Positions 14,971-26,821 are shown, counted from the first letter of the stretch. The stretch: DNA of 40,086 bases from JAJTHJ01 sp046316025 (GCA_046316025.1 JBKCXU010000011.1:1-40086), one strand, 5' to 3'. Notes: a model not told the origin generated them from the letters alone. Numbers and translations: made by a program.

Positions 14971-16209
14971 GTGGCCACCGCCGCCACCACCGCCAGCAAG
15001 GCGCGGGCACCGACCCAGGAGGCGCTCTACCTTTGGGAAGGCCGCGACCGTACCGGGCGCATCGTCAAAGGGGAGATGCGCGCCGGCGGCGAATCCGTGG
15101 TCGCCGCCGCGCTGCGCCGGCGCGGCATCGTTGCTACCCGCATCAAGAAGCAGGGCATCCGCCGCGGGCGCAAGATCACCGAAAAGGACCTGGCGCTCTT
15201 CACCCGCCAGTTGGCGACGATGATGCGCGCCGGTGTGCCGCTGTTGCAGTCGTTCGACATCGCCGGGCGCGGGCATGCCAATCCGGCGATGGCGCGCCTG
15301 CTCAACGACATCCGCGCCGACGTAGAAACCGGAACGGCGCTGAACCAGGCGTTCCGCAAGTACCCGCTGCACTTCAACGCCTTGTACTGCAACCTGGTGG
15401 CCGCCGGTGAGCAGGCCGGCATTCTGGAGACGCTGCTCGACCGTCTGGCGAGCTATCAGGAAAAGACCCTCGCGCTCAAGGGCAAGATCAAGAAGGCGCT
15501 GTTCTATCCGATCACCATCCTGCTGGTGGCGGTGGTGGTGGTGGCGATCATCATGATCTTCGTGATCCCGTCGTTCAAGACCGTGTTTGCTTCGTTCGGT
15601 GCGTCGTTACCCACACCGACGCTGGTGGTCATCGCCATGTCCGACTTCTTCGTCGCCTACTGGATGTGGCTGCTGGCCGCAACCGTAGGAGCCGGGTACT
15701 TCACAGTGCAGGCATGGCGGCGATCGCCGCGGTTTCAAATGGCGGTCGACCGCGTCCTGCTCAAGCTGCCGCTGATCGGCCCACTGGTGCGCAAAGCCAC
15801 GCTGGCGCGCTGGAGCCGCACCCTGGCGACGACGTTCTCCGCGGGCGTGCCGCTGGTCGAGGCACTCGACGCGGTCGGCCCGGCCTGCGGCAACGCGGTC
15901 TATCAGGACGCCACGCGCCAGATCCAGGCCGAGGTCAATGTGGGCACCGCACTGGCGCAGGCGATGCAGAACAGCACCGTGTTTCCGACCATGGCCGTGC
16001 AGATGACCAACATCGGCGAAGAGTCGGGTGCGCTCGACTCGATGCTGTCGAAGGTGGCCGACTACTACGAGCGTGAGGTCGATGAGACGGTCGATGCCAT
16101 GTCGAGCCTGATCGAACCGATCATCATGGTCGTGCTCGGCATCCTGGTCGGTGGCATGGTGGTGGCCATCTATATGCCGATCTTCAAGCTCGGCCAGGTG
16201 GTTGGCTGA
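14971..16209 (+). CDS. pilC: Type IV pilus inner-membrane platform protein PilC
   Basis: The 412-residue protein contains two T2SF domains, at about residues 75-200 and 280-400, each preceding membrane segments (about 175-200, 225-248 and 380-405). Motifs such as F-T-R-Q-L-A-T-M-M-x-A-G-V-P-L-L-x-S and its second-half match are conserved. PilC connects the ATPases to the pilin-assembly machinery. The start is GTG 14971, behind GGGGAG, 43 bp after pilB. Confidence 0.95.
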   Translation: MATAATTASKARAPTQEALYLWEGRDRTGRIVKGEMRAGGESVVAAALRRRGIVATRIKKQGIRRGRKITEKDLALFTRQLATMMRAGVPLLQSFDIAGRGHANPAMARLLNDIRADVETGTALNQAFRKYPLHFNALYCNLVAAGEQAGILETLLDRLASYQEKTLALKGKIKKALFYPITILLVAVVVVAIIMIFVIPSFKTVFASFGASLPTPTLVVIAMSDFFVAYWMWLLAATVGAGYFTVQAWRRSPRFQMAVDRVLLKLPLIGPLVRKATLARWSRTLATTFSAGVPLVEALDAVGPACGNAVYQDATRQIQAEVNVGTALAQAMQNSTVFPTMAVQMTNIGEESGALDSMLSKVADYYEREVDETVDAMSSLIEPIIMVVLGILVGGMVVAIYMPIFKLGQVVG

Positions 16210-16217
16210 TCGCCGGA

Positions 16218-17057
16218 TTGCCCTTGCCGCCAGACCTGCTGTTCGTCGCTGGCGCCGGCCTGCTCGGGCTGCTGGTCGGCTCGTTCCTGAACGTGGTCGT
16301 CCATCGGCTGCCGAGAATGCTGGAAGCCGAGTGGCGCGCACAGTGCGCGGAACTCGAAGGGCGCGAGCCGCCCGCCGCGCCGCGCTACAACCTGTGGCTG
16401 CCGCGCTCGGCCTGCCCCGCCTGCGGGCATGCTCTGCGCGAGCGCGACAACATCCCGCTGCTGTCGTACGTGTGGCTGCGCGGGCGCTGCGCGTTTTGCG
16501 CCACGCGCATTTCGCCGCGCTACCCCGTGGTCGAAGCGCTGGCCGGCGGGCTGGCCGCACTGGTGGCCTGGCGTTTCGGCTGGGGCGCGGCCGGCGCGCT
16601 GGCGCTGGTGCTGGTGTGGTTCCTGATCGCCGCCGCGGCGATCGATCTGGACACCACGCTGTTGCCCGACGACCTCACGCTGCCGCTGCTGTGGATCGGG
16701 CTGCTGGCCAACCTGTGGGGCGTTTACGTGCCGTTGGCCGACGCGGTGCTCGGTGCCGCCGCCGGTTATCTGGCGCTGTGGTCGGTGTACTGGCTGTTCA
16801 AGCTCGCCACCGGCAAGGAAGGGATGGGCTACGGCGACTTCAAGCTGCTGGCGGCGCTGGGCGCCTGGCTCGGCTGGAAGCTGCTGCTGCCGATCGTGCT
16901 GGTCGCCTCGGTGGTGGGGGCGGTGGTCGGCATCGCGCTGATCGCGTTGCGGGGACGGGGCCGCGAGACGCCGATTCCGTTTGGCCCCTATCTCGCCGCG
17001 GCGGGTTTCATCGCCCTGCTGTTCCGGCACGACCTGGCGGCCTGGCTGCCGCTGTGA
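16218..17057 (+). CDS. pilD: Prepilin peptidase/N-methyltransferase PilD
   Basis: The 279-residue membrane aspartyl protease cleaves type IV prepilin leaders and methylates the new N-terminus. The zinc-binding cytoplasmic domain has C66-x2-C69 and C91-x2-C94. The catalytic aspartates lie in A-I-D-L-D (143-145) and G-Y-G-D (D207). Eight hydrophobic segments are visible. The start is TTG 16218 (TTG 16224 is an alternative), 8 bp after pilC. The tight spacing places it in the pil operon, continuing into coaE. Confidence 0.95.
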   Translation: MPLPPDLLFVAGAGLLGLLVGSFLNVVVHRLPRMLEAEWRAQCAELEGREPPAAPRYNLWLPRSACPACGHALRERDNIPLLSYVWLRGRCAFCATRISPRYPVVEALAGGLAALVAWRFGWGAAGALALVLVWFLIAAAAIDLDTTLLPDDLTLPLLWIGLLANLWGVYVPLADAVLGAAAGYLALWSVYWLFKLATGKEGMGYGDFKLLAALGAWLGWKLLLPIVLVASVVGAVVGIALIALRGRGRETPIPFGPYLAAAGFIALLFRHDLAAWLPL

Positions 17058-17061
17058 CGCG

Positions 17062-17679
17062 ATGTTCCGTGTCGGCCTGACCGGCGGCATCGGCAGCGGC
17101 AAGTCGGCGGCGGCTGAGCTGTTGCGCGCCCACGGCGCCGACCTCGTCGATGCCGATGCGATCGCGCATACGCTGACTGCGCCCGCGGGCGCGGCCATCG
17201 GGCCGATTCGTGCACGCTTCGGCAATGAGGTCGTCGACGCCAGCGGCGCGCTCGACCGCGCGCGGATGCGCGCGCTTGCCTTCGGCGACGATGGCGTGCG
17301 CCATGATCTCGAAGCGATCCTGCATCCGCTGATCCGCGCGCAGGCGCAACGCCAAGTCGAGGCCAGCACCGCGCCCTACGTGGTGCTCGCGATCCCGCTG
17401 CTGGTGGAATCCGGCAACTGGAGCGAGCGCGTCGACCGCGTGCTGGTGGTCGACGTGCCGGAGGACGTGCAGGTCGCGCGCGTTACGCGCACCCGTGGTC
17501 TGACCGAGCACGAGGTGCGCGCGATCGTTGCCCGCCAAGCCTCGCGTGCGGCGCGGCTGGCCGCCGCCGACGATGTGCTGTGCAACGACGGCACACCGGC
17601 CGAGTTGGCCTCGCGCGTAGCCCGGCTGCACGCCAGCTACGCTGCCACAGCGCGCGCGCGTGTGATAATCGATTGCTAA
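17062..17679 (+). CDS. coaE: Dephospho-CoA kinase
   Basis: The 205-residue P-loop kinase phosphorylates the 3'-OH of dephospho-CoA, the last step of coenzyme A synthesis. The P-loop G-G-I-G-S-G-K-S is at residues 8-15. D-A-D-A-I-A-H at about 33-39 and I-P-L-L-V-E-S near 111-117 are family markers. ATG 17062 is 4 bp after the pilD stop. The coupling pilD-coaE-zapD-yacG is standard in beta- and gammaproteobacteria. Confidence 0.95.
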   Translation: MFRVGLTGGIGSGKSAAAELLRAHGADLVDADAIAHTLTAPAGAAIGPIRARFGNEVVDASGALDRARMRALAFGDDGVRHDLEAILHPLIRAQAQRQVEASTAPYVVLAIPLLVESGNWSERVDRVLVVDVPEDVQVARVTRTRGLTEHEVRAIVARQASRAARLAAADDVLCNDGTPAELASRVARLHASYAATARARVIIDC

Positions 17680-17692
17680 ACGAGACTTGGGC

Positions 17693-18469
17693 ATGGTCGA
17701 AGCCGAACGCCGTACGGTGCTGTACGAATACCCGTTCAACGAGCGGGCGCGCACCCTGCTCCGGCTCGAAGACCTGTTCGAGAAGCTCGCTTTCTTCCAG
17801 GCGCAGACCCATCACCTGTGCCATCACACGGCGCTGTTGACGCTATTCGAGATTCTCGACGTCACGGCGCGCGCGGATCTCAAGAGCGACCTGTTGCAGG
17901 AACTGGAACGCCACAAGCAGGCGCTGGCGGCGCTGCGTAACAACCCGCAGGTGTCGGAAGTGGCGTTGAGCGGCGTGCTCGGCGAACTCGACCGCGCGCA
18001 ACAGGCGCTCGGCGCCACCGCCGGCAAAGCGGGTCAGCACCTGCGCGACAACGAGTGGCTGACCAGCATCCGCAGCCGCGCGGCGATCCCCGGCGGCACC
18101 TGCGAGTTCGATCTTCCCTCCTATCACTCCTGGCTGATGCGCGACGCCGCCGACCGCGCCGCCGATCTGGACGGCTGGACGCGGCCGTTGGCGCTGTTTT
18201 CCGACGCGCTCGGCATCCTGCTGCGGCTGCTGCGCGAATCTGCCCACCGCAGCCCGCAAGTGGCCGCTCAGGGCTCGTACCAGCAGATGCTGCAAGGGCG
18301 CACCTACTCGCTGTTGCAGGTGCGGGTGGCGGCCGACGAAGGCGCGGTCCCCGAGATCAGCGCCAACAAGTACATGCTGTGGATTCGCTTCACCGCCGCC
18401 GAACGCGACCTGAAACCCAAGGCGCTGGAACGGGACGTGCCGTTCCAGCTGGCGCTCTGCTCGTTCTGA
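17693..18469 (+). CDS. zapD: Cell division protein ZapD
   Basis: The 258-residue protein is the DUF1342/ZapD family, a cytoplasmic factor that bundles FtsZ protofilaments. It starts with the conserved Y-E-Y-P-F-N-E-R-x-R-T-L-L-R-L-E near residues 12-27. Helical segments and the C-terminal beta domain (K-Y-M-L-W-I-R-F) follow. ATG 17693 is preferred over TTG 17687, having GAG about 8 nt upstream. A TGATAAT just before it (about 17662-17668) could be a -10 box, giving zapD a promoter separate from pilBCD, but no good -35 was found. Confidence 0.94.
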   Translation: MVEAERRTVLYEYPFNERARTLLRLEDLFEKLAFFQAQTHHLCHHTALLTLFEILDVTARADLKSDLLQELERHKQALAALRNNPQVSEVALSGVLGELDRAQQALGATAGKAGQHLRDNEWLTSIRSRAAIPGGTCEFDLPSYHSWLMRDAADRAADLDGWTRPLALFSDALGILLRLLRESAHRSPQVAAQGSYQQMLQGRTYSLLQVRVAADEGAVPEISANKYMLWIRFTAAERDLKPKALERDVPFQLALCSF

Positions 18470-18474
18470 CCGCC

Positions 18475-18669
18475 ATGGCGACCGTCGTCGAGTGCCCGAC
18501 CTGCGGCACGCCGGTCGAGTGGAACGAAGCCAGCCGCTGGCGCCCGTTCTGCTCCGAGCGTTGCCGGCTGATCGACCTGGGCGATTGGGCCGCAGAGCGC
18601 CACCGGATTGCCGGCGAGCCGGCCGACGATCTGGCGGCGGATACGCCAACGCCCCCAAAACCTCACTGA
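18475..18669 (+). CDS. yacG: DNA gyrase inhibitor YacG (zinc-binding)
   Basis: The 64-residue protein is a YacG homologue, a small zinc protein that binds GyrB and inhibits gyrase. Zinc ligands C7-x2-C10 and C26-x3-C30 are intact, followed by the family R-L-I-D-L-G-D-W-A. ATG 18475 lies 5 bp after the zapD stop, so it closes the operon. Its 3' end overlaps the convergent MutT-ThiE gene by 7 bp. Confidence 0.95.
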   Translation: MATVVECPTCGTPVEWNEASRWRPFCSERCRLIDLGDWAAERHRIAGEPADDLAADTPTPPKPH

Positions 18670-19607
18670 TCAGCCCAGGCGGCGCCGAGCATCGCCACGC
18701 CTTGCGCACCGGCGCGGCGGGCGACGTCGACATCGGCGGCCGTCAGGCCACCCAGTGCATAAACCGGCAAAGGCGCATCGACGGCGAGCCGCTCGAACTC
18801 GCGCCAGCCGAGCGTGGGCGCGCCGGGGTGGCTCGCGGTCGGCAACACCGGGCCTAGCGCGGCAAAATCGCAGCCCAGTCGACCGGCGCGCGCGAGATCT
18901 GCACGGCCGTGCACCGAGGCGCCGACCCAGCCGACCTGCGGTCGCTGCGTCGCCTGTCCCAGCGCGGCCCCGGTCAGATGCACGCCATCGGCCCGATCCC
19001 ACAGCGCGCGCGGATGCCGGCTGCTGACCAGCAGCCTGCCGCCATGCGCATGCACGCGGGCGCGGACTTCGGGCAACAGTTGCGCGACTTCATCGTCGGC
19101 GAGTTGCGCTTCGCGCAGTTGCACCAGCCGCAGGCCGCGTGCGAGCGCCGCCTCCAGCCGCGCGAGAAAACCATCGCGACCGTACTGCGCCGCGGCCGAC
19201 AGCGCGTAAAGCGCCGGCAGTGCCAGCCAGCGCAGCGCGGGCACGGCGGCCGGCAACAGCGGTGACGGCAAGGCGCCTGCGGGATCGAAGAAATCCATCC
19301 GCTGCCCCTCGCGCGCATGCGGCGCGCCCTGCCAGTCGAACACGCGGCAAAAGTGCAGCCGCACGTAGGCATGCGGGTAGTCGAACTCGAAGTTGACCCA
19401 GGGGCAAACCGCGCCGACGGCAACCCCCAGCTCTTCGTGCAGCTCGCGCGCCAGTGCCCCGGCGACCGACTCGCCCGGCTCCAGCTTGCCGCCGGGAAAC
19501 TCCCAATAACCGGCGTAGGGTTTGCCGGCGGGACGGTCGGCCAACAGCACCGCGCCGTCGGCGCGGATCAGCACGCCGACCGCGACTTCCGTGACCGGGC
19601 GGGTCAT
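18663..19607 (-). CDS. MutT (8-oxo-dGTPase)-ThiE-like fusion protein
   Basis: The 314-residue protein fuses two domains. Residues 1-130 are a Nudix hydrolase, with the Nudix box G-x5-E-x5-R-E-x-x-E-E at about 39-61 (G-G-K-L-E-P-G-E-S ... R-E-L-H-E-E-L-G), as in MutT, which removes 8-oxo-dGTP from the nucleotide pool. Residues of about 135-314 are a thiamine-phosphate-synthase-like TIM barrel with L-V-Q-L-R-E, V-H-L-T, and G-P-V-L-P-T-x-S-H-P-G, and a C-terminal Y-A-L-G-G-L. This fusion is widespread in beta- and gammaproteobacteria; whether its ThiE half is active is unclear. ATG 19607 overlaps the stop of the DUF815 gene by 4 nt, so they are coupled. Confidence 0.9.
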   Translation of the reverse strand: MTRPVTEVAVGVLIRADGAVLLADRPAGKPYAGYWEFPGGKLEPGESVAGALARELHEELGVAVGAVCPWVNFEFDYPHAYVRLHFCRVFDWQGAPHAREGQRMDFFDPAGALPSPLLPAAVPALRWLALPALYALSAAAQYGRDGFLARLEAALARGLRLVQLREAQLADDEVAQLLPEVRARVHAHGGRLLVSSRHPRALWDRADGVHLTGAALGQATQRPQVGWVGASVHGRADLARAGRLGCDFAALGPVLPTASHPGAPTLGWREFERLAVDAPLPVYALGGLTAADVDVARRAGAQGVAMLGAAWADQ

Positions 19608-20485
19608 CCGCGCGGTGCAGCCAGGCCGTGCCGACCCGCGTAGTCGCGGGCAAACTGCACCGCCACGCGGCCCGAGCGCGAGCCGCGCTGCAACGCGAAC
19701 CGCAAGGCTTCGCCGCGTGCCTGCGCGATGGCCTCGACCGGCAGTCCGTAATGGGCGAGCCAGTGCGCGACGATGTCCAGATAGTCGTCCTGGCGAAACG
19801 GGTGAAACGACAGCCACAGCCCGAAGCGCTCCGACAGCGAAATCTTTTCTTCGACCGTCTCGCCGGGGTGAATCTCGCCGTCGGCGTCGTAGCGCGTATC
19901 GAGGTTCTCGCGCATGGTCTCCGGCATCAGGTGGCGGCGGTTGGAGGTCGCGTAAATCAGCACGTTGTCGGCCGGCGCCGCCACCGATCCGTCCAGCGCG
20001 GCTTTCAGCGCCTTGTACGAGTTCTCGCCGACGTCGAACGACAGGTCGTCGCAAAACACGATGAAGCGCTCGGGCTGCGCCGCGACCCGTGCGGCAATCT
20101 CCGCCAGGTCGATCAGATCGTGCTTGTCCACCTCGATCAGCCGCAGTCCCAGACCGGAGAAGCGCGCGAGACAGGCCCGCACCAGCGACGACTTGCCGGT
20201 GCCGCGCGCGCCGGTGAGCAGCACATTATTGGCCGGCAGACCGCGGACGAACTGCTCGGTGTTGGCGAGCAGCGCGGCCTTCTGCGCATCGACGTGCCGC
20301 AAGTCGTCGGGGTCGTTGCCGGCTATCCGATGCACCGGCTCCAGCGCGCCGTGCGTCAGACCGAGAAACTGCCGCCGCCGCCAGCGGAAGGCGGGCGCGC
20401 TCCAATCGACCGGATCGGCGTCCGGCAGCAGCGGCTCGAGCCGCGTGAGCAGCGCGTCGAGCTTCTGTTCGAGCGCACTCGCCAT
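19604..20485 (-). CDS. DUF815 AAA-type ATPase
   Basis: The 293-residue protein is the DUF815 family, a P-loop ATPase of unknown role. Walker A G-A-R-G-T-G-K-S-S is at about 92-100, Walker B F-I-V-F-C-D-D-L-S-F is near 150-160, and a sensor-like A-T-S-N-R-R-H-L is near 190-197. Basic Arg-rich residues precede the core. It lies between argJ (2 nt upstream) and the MutT-ThiE gene (4-nt overlap), an arrangement typical of many betaproteobacteria. Only the ATPase fold can be claimed. Confidence 0.88.
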   Translation of the reverse strand: MASALEQKLDALLTRLEPLLPDADPVDWSAPAFRWRRRQFLGLTHGALEPVHRIAGNDPDDLRHVDAQKAALLANTEQFVRGLPANNVLLTGARGTGKSSLVRACLARFSGLGLRLIEVDKHDLIDLAEIAARVAAQPERFIVFCDDLSFDVGENSYKALKAALDGSVAAPADNVLIYATSNRRHLMPETMRENLDTRYDADGEIHPGETVEEKISLSERFGLWLSFHPFRQDDYLDIVAHWLAHYGLPVEAIAQARGEALRFALQRGSRSGRVAVQFARDYAGRHGLAAPRG

Positions 20486-20487
20486 CT

Positions 20488-21717
20488 TTACGAGCGGTAA
20501 TCGGCGTTGATCGACACGTAGCCGTGCGACAGGTCGCAGGTCCAGACGGTAGCGCTCGCCGTGCCGCGACCCAGCGCGATCCGCACAACAATCTCCGCGC
20601 CGCGCATCGCGCGCTGGCCGTCTTCCTCGCGATAGTCGGGGTGCCGACCGCCGTTGCGCGCGACCCAGACATCGTTCAAGTGCAGTTGCACGCGCGCGGC
20701 GTCGAGATCGGCGATGCCGGCGTTGCCCACCGCCGCGAGGATGCGCCCGAGGTTGGGATCGGAAGCAAAAAACGCCGTCTTGACGAGCGGCGAATGGGCC
20801 ACCGCGTAGGCGATCTGCCTGGCTTCGACCTCGCTCGCTGCGCCTTCGACCGCGATCTCGATGAACTTGGTCGCCCCTTCGCCGTCGCTAACGATGGCTT
20901 GCGCCAGTTGCGTCGCGACCGCGGCGACTTCGGCCGCCAGAAGCGGAAAGCGCCGATCCGCCTCGCTCGCAATCGGCGCCGCGCCGTTGCCGCCGGTGGC
21001 GATCAACACGAACGAGTCGTTGGTCGAAGTGTCGCCATCGACGGTGATGCGGTTGAACGACGCCTCCGCCACCTGCGCGACCAGCCGCTGCAACAACGCC
21101 GGGGCCACCGCGGCGTCGGTGGCGACGAAGCCCAGCATCGTCGCCATGTTGGGCTTGATCATCCCCGCGCCCTTGGCGATGCCGGTGACAGCGGTCGGTA
21201 CACCGTCGAGTGCAAAGCGGCGCGAGGCGGCTTTGGACACGGTGTCGGTGGTCATGATCGACACCGCCGCCTGCGACCAGTGGTCGGTGGCGAAGCGCGC
21301 CGCCGCCTGCGGCAAGCCGGCAATCAGCCGGTCGACCGGCAGCGGCTCCATGATCACGCCGGTGGAAAACGGCAGCACGGCCGTCGCTTCGCAGCCGAGC
21401 AGTTTGCCGACCGCCGCGCAGGTCTGGCGTGCGTCCGCGAGGCCTGGCTCGCCGGTACCCGCGTTGGCGCAGCCGGTGTTGACCACCAGGGCGCGAACGG
21501 CGCTGCCGGCCGCCAGATGTTCGCGACACACCAGCACGGGCGCGGCGCAAAAGCGATTTTGTGTAAACACGCCCGCCACCGCCGCGCCCGGCGCCAGCCG
21601 CAGCAAGAGCAAGTCCTTGCGCCCCTGCTTGCGAATGCCCGCCTCGGCCCAGCCGAGTTCGACGCCGGCGACGGGGTGCAGCGCGGCAGGATCAGACGCC
21701 GTCAGGTTGACCGCCAT
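20488..21717 (-). CDS. argJ: Bifunctional ornithine acetyltransferase/N-acetylglutamate synthase
   Basis: The 409-residue protein moves acetyl from N-acetylornithine to glutamate, recycling acetyl in arginine synthesis. The self-processing site is K-P-N-M-A-T-M-L-G, with the Thr as nucleophile, near residues 186-194. Early G-V-F-T-Q-N-R-F-C-A-A-P-V (about 49-61) and the N-T-G-C-A-N-A motif (80-86) are conserved. ATG 21717 follows the secA stop by 41 bp. Confidence 0.95.
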   Translation of the reverse strand: MAVNLTASDPAALHPVAGVELGWAEAGIRKQGRKDLLLLRLAPGAAVAGVFTQNRFCAAPVLVCREHLAAGSAVRALVVNTGCANAGTGEPGLADARQTCAAVGKLLGCEATAVLPFSTGVIMEPLPVDRLIAGLPQAAARFATDHWSQAAVSIMTTDTVSKAASRRFALDGVPTAVTGIAKGAGMIKPNMATMLGFVATDAAVAPALLQRLVAQVAEASFNRITVDGDTSTNDSFVLIATGGNGAAPIASEADRRFPLLAAEVAAVATQLAQAIVSDGEGATKFIEIAVEGAASEVEARQIAYAVAHSPLVKTAFFASDPNLGRILAAVGNAGIADLDAARVQLHLNDVWVARNGGRHPDYREEDGQRAMRGAEIVVRIALGRGTASATVWTCDLSHGYVSINADYRS

Positions 21718-21758
21718 CCCTAGCCCACCACTGCGCCATACGTCTCACTTTTCACGTT

Positions 21759-24527
<2,769 letters not shown>

Positions 24528-24604
24528 CGGGAATCAGGCCAGGGGCGCGGCACGCCATCGCTGGCGGCGGTGCGCGCGGAAGCGCCGGGTCGGCGCAAAC
24601 GAAA

Positions 24605-24610
24605 ATTATC
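24605..24610 (-). promoter_or_regulatory. Candidate -10 box for secA
   Basis: GATAAT preceded by ATGG on the minus strand, 78 bp upstream of the secA start, is the only AT-rich hexamer in the secA-peptidase gap. A -35 hexamer is weak (CAGGTT at 17-bp spacing), so this is tentative. Confidence 0.3.
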
Positions 24611-24679
24611 CCATAGGGGTAGCGCGCAACCTGCCCGCGCTCCCTCTGACATGGCGGCGCCCCTGGCGCCTTGCAAGAC

Positions 24680-25633
24680 CTACCTGGACGCCGGCGCCAG
24701 CGCGGCCAGCGGCGATCCCGCCTGCTGCCGGGCCAGGAACTTGAAGGGATTCTGCGGCTGCCCGCGGACATGCACCTCGAAGTGCAGGTGCGCGCCGGTG
24801 GTGCGGCCGGTGCGGCCGACCTCGGCGACTTTCTGCCCCGGGCGGACGATGTCGCCGACTTTGACGTCCACGCGGCTGGCATGCGCGTACAGGGTGGCCA
24901 GATCGTTACCGTGGTCGATCAGCACGGTCTTGCCGTACTCGGGATGCACGTCGGTGCCCACCACCACGCCGCCGCCGGCGGCAAAGATCGGCGTGCCGAC
25001 CGGTGCGGAAAAGTCCACGCCGGCGTGCATCGCCTGCCGACCGTTGATCGGATCGATGCGCATGCCGAAGCCCGAGCCGGCAAAGCCCTCGGCCACCGGC
25101 GCGTTGTGCGGCAGCAGCGTGCGCCGCACTTGCAGTGCGAGCAGTTCGGTCTCGATCACCGCCAGATAATCGGCCCGCATCTCCACGCTCTTGGCGATGC
25201 GGTCCATCTCAAGCATCAGTTCCTCGGGCGTCATCGAGCGCGCACCGACTGGCGCTGGCCCGCCGCGGCCCGGCAACGACGCGAAATCGAACTCACTGGG
25301 CGGAATGCCGGCCAACTTGGCGACCCGCTCGCCCAGCGCGTCGAGCCGCACCATTTGCGCCTGCATCTCGCCCAGTCGCTTGGCCAGCGCATCGACGTTG
25401 TCGCGCATGTAGCGCTCTTTGCGCAGGTTTTCGTCGCGCATCACCCAGGCGACGAAGTCGTGCACGATGGGGATTTTCACGTCCACCGCAGCGCGGAAGG
25501 TCACCGCGTACAAGCCCACGGCGGCCAGCACCACGGCAAAGGCAAGTCCGACGGCCGACCAGGCCAGCTTGCGCCGGGACAAAGTCAGCGTGCGCGCCCG
25601 GCTCAGGCGCGGATCGACGATGATGATCTGCAT
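24680..25633 (-). CDS. Membrane-anchored M23 family peptidoglycan endopeptidase
   Basis: The 317-residue protein has a short cytoplasmic N-terminus, one membrane segment at 24-46, a coiled-coil-like region at about 65-170, and a C-terminal LytM domain. Metal and catalytic residues are present: H203-x3-D207, H251 and H282-x-H284 (H-L-H-F-E-V), preceded by S-G-F-G-M-R-I-D-P. ATG 25633 is chosen over TTG 25639 because AGGAG lies 7-8 nt upstream. It neighbours secA and a divergent DciA-like gene. The cell-wall cross-link target is unknown, but DD-endopeptidase activity is likely. Confidence 0.92.
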   Translation of the reverse strand: MQIIIVDPRLSRARTLTLSRRKLAWSAVGLAFAVVLAAVGLYAVTFRAAVDVKIPIVHDFVAWVMRDENLRKERYMRDNVDALAKRLGEMQAQMVRLDALGERVAKLAGIPPSEFDFASLPGRGGPAPVGARSMTPEELMLEMDRIAKSVEMRADYLAVIETELLALQVRRTLLPHNAPVAEGFAGSGFGMRIDPINGRQAMHAGVDFSAPVGTPIFAAGGGVVVGTDVHPEYGKTVLIDHGNDLATLYAHASRVDVKVGDIVRPGQKVAEVGRTGRTTGAHLHFEVHVRGQPQNPFKFLARQQAGSPLAALAPASR

Positions 25634-25677
25634 GGTCAAAACTCCTGCTAACGCGTGCGCCGGCTATCCTTGCCGGG

Positions 25678-26163
25678 ATGCGCACGCCGAGCCGTACCGT
25701 AGTCGCCGCACTGGCCGAATCCCCCGCCGCCGCGTTGCTGGCGCGGTTGGCCGCCACGCAAAAGGCGGCGGCGGTCATGGCCGCCGCCGTAGCCGAACTC
25801 ACGCCCGACCTGGATCTGACTCAGCCAGGCAGGGCGGACTTGCACGGTGGAACTTTGCTTCTGAACGCCCCAACGTCCGCCGCAGCGGCCAAGCTGAGGC
25901 AGGCGGTTCCGGGACTGCTCGCTCTCCTGCACCAACAAGGGGTGGAAGTTAACCAAATTCGGCTGCGCGTACAACCCGGCGGCAGCGCGCAATCCGACCC
26001 GGACGTGACGCAGATCAGCGTAGAACCCGAAACGCAGACCGAACAACGGCGCGACGCGGCCCGACGCTTCGCTCGGGAACTGGCGGCGCGGCTGCCCGAC
26101 TCCGCCCTGCGCCGCGCGGCTGAGCGATTACAGCAAAAGCTCGATGCGCAGAGTGGGCGCTAA
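25678..26163 (+). CDS. DUF721/DciA-like protein
   Basis: The 161-residue protein resembles the DUF721 (DciA) family, a DNA-binding helper for loading the replicative helicase DnaB in bacteria lacking DnaC. The central D-L-H-G-G-T-L-L-L-N-A-P-T-S-A-A-A-A-K-L-R is the most family-like part, followed by a V-x-x-I-R-L-R-V-Q strand. It lies divergent from the M23 gene and adjacent to secA, as is common for DUF721 genes in Betaproteobacteria. Similarity is weaker than for other genes here. Confidence 0.65.
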   Translation: MRTPSRTVVAALAESPAAALLARLAATQKAAAVMAAAVAELTPDLDLTQPGRADLHGGTLLLNAPTSAAAAKLRQAVPGLLALLHQQGVEVNQIRLRVQPGGSAQSDPDVTQISVEPETQTEQRRDAARRFARELAARLPDSALRRAAERLQQKLDAQSGR

Positions 26164-26175
26164 CACCAAGCGGCC

Positions 26176-26733
26176 TTATTGAGCCTGCGCGGCGATCGCG
26201 TCGTCCAACCGAACCGACACCAGCCGCCGCGCGCCGTTAAAGCGTTGGCGAAAGTAGCTGTCGCCGACCTGGCTCTCGGTGACCTTGCGCTGCCGCGGCG
26301 ACGCGTGCACGAATCGCCCTTCCCCGACGTAGACACCCACGTGCGAGTAGCGTCGACCGCGCGTGTTGAAGAACACCAGATCGCCGGGCAGCAGCGCATC
26401 CAGCGCCACCGGTTGCCCCAGCAGCGCCATCGCCGCCGCCGTGCGGGGCAGTTCCGCCAATCCCAGCCGCGACCACATCAGCCGCACCAGGCCGCTGCAA
26501 TCCACGCCGCGCGATGGGTCGTTGCCGCCAAAGCGATAGCGAACACCGAGCAGGTCGCTCGCAACCTGCTCCAGCAAGTCCGCGGGCAGCAGCGGCAGGG
26601 CCAGCGAGGGGGCGGACTCCAGCGCCGGCGGCAGTGCCGGCCCATCGGCTTGCGTCTGCGCAACGGCCGCCGACAGGCCGGCAGTCAGGGCCAGTCCGAC
26701 GGCGAAGCGGCGAAGGCGATGCAAGCAGCTCAT
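26176..26733 (-). CDS. NlpC/P60 family peptidase
   Basis: The 185-residue protein has a signal peptide ending A-V-A|Q (about 25-26) and an NlpC/P60 domain with catalytic C79 in G-V-D-C-S-G-L-V, H131 in S-H-V-G-V-Y-V-G, and a third polar residue at H143. It cleaves peptidoglycan stem peptides, probably between D-Glu and meso-diaminopimelate, in the periplasm. ATG 26733 gives a proper signal peptide; no Shine-Dalgarno was seen. It follows lpxC and a small membrane-protein gene on the same strand. Confidence 0.92.
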   Translation of the reverse strand: MSCLHRLRRFAVGLALTAGLSAAVAQTQADGPALPPALESAPSLALPLLPADLLEQVASDLLGVRYRFGGNDPSRGVDCSGLVRLMWSRLGLAELPRTAAAMALLGQPVALDALLPGDLVFFNTRGRRYSHVGVYVGEGRFVHASPRQRKVTESQVGDSYFRQRFNGARRLVSVRLDDAIAAQAQ

Positions 26734-26821
26734 CGGCCGAATTTTTGCACGAGTCGCCCCGCCCGGCGCGAGCATCAGTGCCTGCGCGCCCACCGCGCGG
26801 GCCCGATCGCCACGCCGAACG

